Shown: in pieces, positions 58,812 to 64,000 of the stretch
How the letters are laid out: the number at the start of each line of letters is the position of its first letter
Position numbering within the stretch: position 1 is the stretch's first letter
Origin: Laburnicola sp. R22_1
Lineage: Eukaryota; Ascomycota; Dothideomycetes; Pleosporales; Didymosphaeriaceae
DNA length: 64,000 nt
Assembly: GCA_014281115.1 (NCBI GenBank)
Contig: JACONQ010000004.1
Span: forward strand, 3,286,001 to 3,350,000
Reading direction: 5' to 3'
Program-made: the position numbers and the translations under genes
The notes under the pieces: generated by a model
Seen by the model: only the letters and a program-made list of their open reading frames with translations
Databases searched by the model: none
Told to the model about the DNA's origin: nothing

Positions 58812-61800
58812 ATGTCTGCCCACCCGCAAGGCGGCCACTACGACGACGGCTACGGCCGTCAAGGCCAAGATGCGTACTACCAAGACGACCAGTACGGGCA
58901 GTACCACGACGACCAGCGCGATCCGCGTGGCCCCTACCACGACGACCAGCACGGTCACGGGGATGCTTACTATGATGAATCGTGCGTTGCTCTTCGGTGC
59001 TACCAGGCCTTTTGCTAACCAAGTCGCAGAGCCTACTACGATGGCCAGTATGGCGGCCAATATCAACAAAACGGCTATTATGACGACCGCGGCCAACAGG
59101 GCTATCAAGACGAGTATTACAATGATCAGTATTACGATCAGGGAGGTCAAGGGCAGGACGGCTATGCGTTAGTGGTACCCAGAGTCGCTAATTGGCCTCA
59201 ACTAACGCGTGAACAGCGCGAGACCCCGCCGCCAGCATGATTCCGAAGAAGACTCCGAGACCTTCAGCGACTTCACAATGCGCTCCGACATGGCTCGTGC
59301 CACCGACATGGACTACTATGGCCGCGGTGACGAAAGGTACAACAGCTATGGGGAAGGCATGGGCCGCGGCTACCGCCCCCCATCTTCGCAGATCTCATAT
59401 GGCGGCAACCGCTCGTCCGGAGCATCCACCCCCATCTATGGCATGGACTACACGAATGCACTTCCCGCTGGTCAGCGGTCACGGGAACCGTACCCTGCCT
59501 GGACAGCGGAAGCCCAAATTCCCTGCTCGAAAGAGGAGATCGAGGACATTTTCCTCGAGCTGACCGCTAAATTCGGGTTCCAACGAGACAGCATGAGGAA
59601 CGTGTATGATCACTTCATGACTTTGCTCGACTCGCGTGCGTCTCGCATGTCTCCCAACCAGGCTCTTCTCTCGCTCCACGCGGACTACATTGGTGGTGAG
59701 AACGCCAACTACCGCCGCTGGTATTTCGCCGCCCATCTTGACCTCGACGATGCTGTCGGGTTCTCGAACATGAAGCTCGGGAAGGCGAGTCGGAGAACGC
59801 GGAAAGCCCGGAAGGCTGCCAAGAAAGCAGCCTCGGAAAACCCAGGCAACGAGCAGGATGTGCTGGATGCGTTCGAAGGTGACAACAGCTTGGAGGCCGC
59901 AGAATACAGGTGGAAGACGCGGATGAACCGTATGTCGCAACATGACCGCGTTAGGCAGGTTGCTCTATATCTGCTTTGCTGGGGTGAAGCAAATCAGGTT
60001 CGCTACATGCCTGAGTGCCTTTGCTTCATCTTCAAATGCGCCGACGACTGGCTCAACTCGCCTGCCGGCGAAGCGCAGACCGAGCCGATCGACGAGTTCA
60101 CCTACCTCAACAACGTCATCACTCCCCTCTACCAGTTTTGTCGAGACCAAGGTTACGAGATCCAGGACGGCAAATATGTCCGCCGGGAGCGTGACCACGA
60201 GGCCATTATCGGATACGACGACATTAACCAACTGTTCTGGTACCCAGAAGGGTTGGAACGTATTGTTATGGAGGACAAGTCTCGCCTGGTTGATCTGCCC
60301 CCAGCTGAGCGGTATGCTAAGTTGAAGGATGTCCTTTGGAAGAAGGTGTTCTTCAAGACCTATTACGAACGACGGTCATGGTTCCATATGCTAGTCAACT
60401 TCAACCGTATCTGGATCATCCACGTCGCCGCCTTCTGGTTCTATACAGCTTACAATTCGAAACCACTTTATACCAAGGGCTACGAACAACAGAGGGACAA
60501 CCAACCCGAAGAGGCAGCGACTCTGTCTGCTGTTGGTCTCGGTGGCACCATCGCCGCTTTCATCCAGTTGTTGGCAACGATTTGCGAATGGGCTTATGTT
60601 CCACGGAAATGGGCTGGTGCTCAACACTTGACCAAGCGACTACTCTTCGTGCTTCTCGTCCTGGTCATTAATGTCGCCCCTTCCGTCTACATCTTCATCA
60701 TGGATAAGCAAACAGGCACTATACCCAAGATCCTCGGCATTGTACAGTTCATTGTCGCTCTTTTCACCTTCACCTTCTTCTCTGTAATGCCCTTGGGCGG
60801 CCTCTTCGGCAGTTACCTGAAGCGCAACTCCCGCCAGTATGTTGCCAGCCAAACATTTACGGCGAGTTACCCCCGCCTAAAGGGCAACGACAAGTGGATG
60901 TCGTACGGATTGTGGACGATGGTCTTCGCCGCCAAGTTCTCTGAATCATACTTCTTCCTGACCCTCTCTCTCAAGGACCCGATCCGTATCCTGTCCCATA
61001 CGAAGCAACCTGACTGCATCGGCGATGCCATCCTCGGCGATATCCTATGCAAGTATCAACCTAGGATTCTTTTGGGCCTGATGTACTTCACTAGCTTGGT
61101 GTTGTTCTTCTTGGATACCTATCTCTGGTACATCCTTTTGAACATGCTCTTCTCGGTATCTCGCTCATTCTACCTCGGAATCTCCATTTGGACGCCCTGG
61201 AGGAACATCTTCTCTCGCCTCCCGAAACGTATATATTCCAAGGTTTTGGCAACAACGGATATGGAGATCAAGTACAAACCCAAGGTACTCATATCTCAGA
61301 TCTGGAACGCCATTGTCATTTCGATGTACCGTGAACATCTTCTAGCCATTGATCATGTTCAGAAGTTGCTCTACCACCAGGTCCCCTCGGAGCAAGAAGG
61401 CAAGAGAACTCTACGGGCTCCGACGTTCTTCGTCTCTCAGGAAGATCACTCTTTTAAGACTGAGTTTTTCCCTGCCCAGAGTGAGGCTGAGCGACGTATC
61501 TCGTTCTTCGCTCAATCTTTGTCAACTCCTATTCCCGAACCTTTACCCGTTGACAATATGCCCACATTCACCGTCTTGATCCCCCATTACAGCGAGAAGA
61601 TTCTACTGTCCCTCCGTGAGATCATTCGCGAAGATGAGCCTTACTCCCGGGTCACTCTGTTGGAATATCTGAAGCAACTTCACCCTCACGAATGGGATTG
61701 CTTTGTTAAGGACACGAAGATTCTTGCCGACGAGACTTCCCAGTACAATGGAGACCCTGAAAAATCAGACAAGGACACTGCGAAGAGCAAGATCGACGAC

Positions 61801-64000
61801 CTTCCTTTCTACTGCATTGGTTTCAAGTCAGCTGCGCCCGAATATACTCTTCGAACCCGTATCTGGGCCTCGCTTCGATCTCAGACGCTGTACCGTACTA
61901 TTTCCGGGTTCATGAACTACAGCCGTGCGATCAAGCTCCTCTACCGTGTTGAGAACCCGGAAGTCGTCCAGATGTTTGGTGGCAATTCAGACAAGCTCGA
62001 AAGGGAACTGGAGCGCATGGCTAGGCGCAAGTACAAGATCTGTGTTTCTATGCAACGCTACGCCAAATTCTCCAAGGAGGAACGCGAAAACACCGAGTTC
62101 TTGTTACGAGCATATCCCGATCTTCAAATTGCCTATCTGGATGAGGAGCCCCCTGCGACCGAAGGTGAAGAGCCTCGAATCTACTCTGCTCTCATCGATG
62201 GGCATTCTGAACTGATGGAGAATGGCATGCGTCGACCTAAGTTCCGCATTCAACTTTCTGGCAACCCTATCCTCGGTGATGGAAAGTCCGACAACCAGAA
62301 CCACTCGATTATTTTCTATCGCGGCGAGTATATCCAGTTGATCGATGCCAATCAGGACAACTATCTCGAGGAATGTCTCAAAATCCGCAGCGTCTTGGCT
62401 GAATTTGAAGAAATGACCACCGACAATGTTTCCCCATACACTCCTGGCGTACCCAATCCTGACTTCAACCCAGTCGCCATTCTTGGAGCTCGTGAATACA
62501 TCTTCTCTGAGAATATCGGTATTCTTGGTGACGTCGCCGCTGGTAAGGAACAGACATTCGGTACCATGTTTGCTCGTACCCTGGCTCAAATCGGTGGTAA
62601 ATTGCATTACGGACATCCTGATTTCCTCAACGGCATCTTTATGACTACGCGTGGCGGTGTTTCTAAGGCGCAAAAAGGACTCCACCTGAACGAAGACATT
62701 TACGCTGGTATGAACGCTCTCCTCCGCGGTGGCAGAATCAAACACTGCGAGTACTACCAGTGTGGTAAGGGTCGTGATCTGGGTTTCGGATCCATTCTCA
62801 ACTTCACGACCAAGATCGGTACCGGTATGGGTGAGCAGATGTTGTCCCGTGAGTACTACTACCTTGGTACTCAACTGCCGCTGGACCGATTCCTGTCCTT
62901 CTTTTACGCTCACCCGGGTTTCCACATCAACAATTTGTTCATCATGTTGTCGGTCCAATGCTTCATGTTCGTACTCCTACATCTCGGCGCGCTCAAGCAT
63001 GAATCGATTGTTTGCCGGTACAACAGAGACACGCCCATCACCGATCCCCAATGGCCGAACGGTTGCGCGAACTTGATCCCAATCTATGACTGGGTTGCTC
63101 GTTGTATCCTCTCCATCTTCATTGTCTTCTTCATCGCCTTCGTACCTCTCGTGGTTCAGGAGTTGACCGAGCGTGGTTTCTGGCGAGCTGCCACTCGTCT
63201 GGGAAAGCACTTCTCATCCTTATCTCCGATGTTCGAAGTCTTCGTCTGTCAAATCTACGCCAATGCTCTGACTACTGATCTGTCGTTCGGTGGGGCTCGA
63301 TATATTGGTACCGGACGTGGCTTCGCTACTGCGCGCATTCCCTTCGGTATCCTATACTCCAGGTTTGCCGGTCCGGCCATGTACCTTGGTGCTCGGTCTC
63401 TGATGATGCTGCTCTTTGGGACCCTGACCGTTTGGGGACCGTGGTTGATCTATTTCTGGGCATCCCTGTTGGCCATGTGCATTTGCCCCTTCGTCTTCAA
63501 CCCTCACCAATTTTCGTGGGACGATTTCTTCATCGATTATCGCGAGTACCTCCGCTGGCTCTCTCGCGGAAACACGCGATCCCACAGCGCTTCCTGGATT
63601 GGATACTGTCGTTTGTCTCGCACGCGAATTACGGGATACAAGCGCAAAGCTCTCGGCGACCCGTCTTCGAAACTGTCTGGTGACGTTCCACGCGCTTCAT
63701 TCACGAACATTTTCATGGGTGAGATCCTTGGGCCATTGGTTCTTGTCGCCATCACTCTCATTCCGTATCTGTTCATCAACGCCCAAACCGGTGTTAAATC
63801 GGAAAACAACGACGGTGTACAGATCAAGAAGACGAACTCGTTAATCCGTGTTTGTCTGGTCGCCTTTGGCCCTATCGCCGTCAATGCCGCTGTTCTCGCC
63901 GGAATGTTCGCCTTGGCTTGTTGTGCAGGTCCTCTCCTGAGCATGTGCTGCAGGAAATTCGGTGCAGTCCTGGCGGCCATTTCTCACGCCCTCTCTGTCA
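58812..64000 (+). CDS. FKS1: 1,3-beta-glucan synthase catalytic subunit (GT48), 3' end beyond window
   Basis: Exons 58812-58981, 59030-59167 and 59217 to the window end, with 48- and 49-bp introns (GTGCGT..CGCAG; GTTAGT..AACAG). About 1,697 residues are present; the family is near 1,900, so some 200 are missing. The protein polymerises UDP-glucose into wall 1,3-beta-glucan at the plasma membrane with Rho1. It starts with a Tyr/Gln/Asp-rich cytosolic tail, then the FKS1 domain ([19 protein letters not shown]). A first membrane cluster (about residues 470-720), a large cytosolic GT48 region ([48 protein letters not shown]) and a second membrane cluster follow. Echinocandin hot spot 1 reads FLTLSLKDP (683-691), the usual sequence. 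Hot spot 2 reads DWVARCIL (from about 1394), with Ala where yeast and Aspergillus have Arg. Confidence 0.97.

Noticed and set aside
55038..58813. Many overlapping frames of 60-200 codons in the GH72 gene and divergent promoter
   Set aside because: GC-rich shadow frames with arginine/proline/serine-rich translations and no recognisable domain, opposite to or upstream of clear genes.

Overview
The window comes from a filamentous ascomycete (Pezizomycotina). The evidence is three-fold: short GT-AG introns of 47-64 bp, cell-wall genes of fungal type (GH72 glucanosyltransferase, FKS 1,3-beta-glucan synthase), and an extremely AT-rich transposon block whose decay is almost entirely CpA-to-TpA, the signature of repeat-induced point mutation (RIP). 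I cannot name the genus.

Layout. 1-283 and 51815-54202 are pieces of one minus-strand host gene, a UstYa-type DUF3328 protein. Its second coding exon is split by a 51.5-kb insertion (284-51809) bounded by LTR-like direct repeats with TG/CA ends and a 5-bp target duplication (gtatt/gcatt). Its first exon is split again by a 1.8-kb pogo-like DNA transposon (52281-54066). Beyond this the sequence is ordinary GC-balanced host DNA: a GPI-anchored GH72 gene on minus (54858-56500), a 2.3-kb divergent intergenic region, and the FKS glucan synthase on plus (58812 to the window end, incomplete). One enzyme makes 1,3-beta-glucan and the other elongates and remodels it.

The 51.5-kb insertion is a Russian doll. 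Three Ty1/copia elements (A 9484-21535, B 23869-33228, C 43668-50755), one other LTR element (D 33444-42687), five further pogo/Fot-like TIR elements and three families of short or medium non-LTR-like elements with 11-15-bp target duplications can be peeled off, many confirmed by an empty site in a sister copy. Removing them leaves about 6.5 kb of original insert.

That core insert contains the most interesting object: a RIP-degraded histone H3-like gene with two recognisable introns (exons 23673-23826, 33243-33428, 42732-42769 plus 51090-51152). It was cut three times: element B sits in intron 1, element D in intron 2, and an E element (itself carrying copia C) in the last exon. Each time the reading frame resumes across the duplicated target site. 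A histone H3-like gene inside an LTR-bounded insertion is unexpected.

All coordinates of elements were read by eye from repeats and target duplications. Family names rest on recognised motifs, not on database searches.
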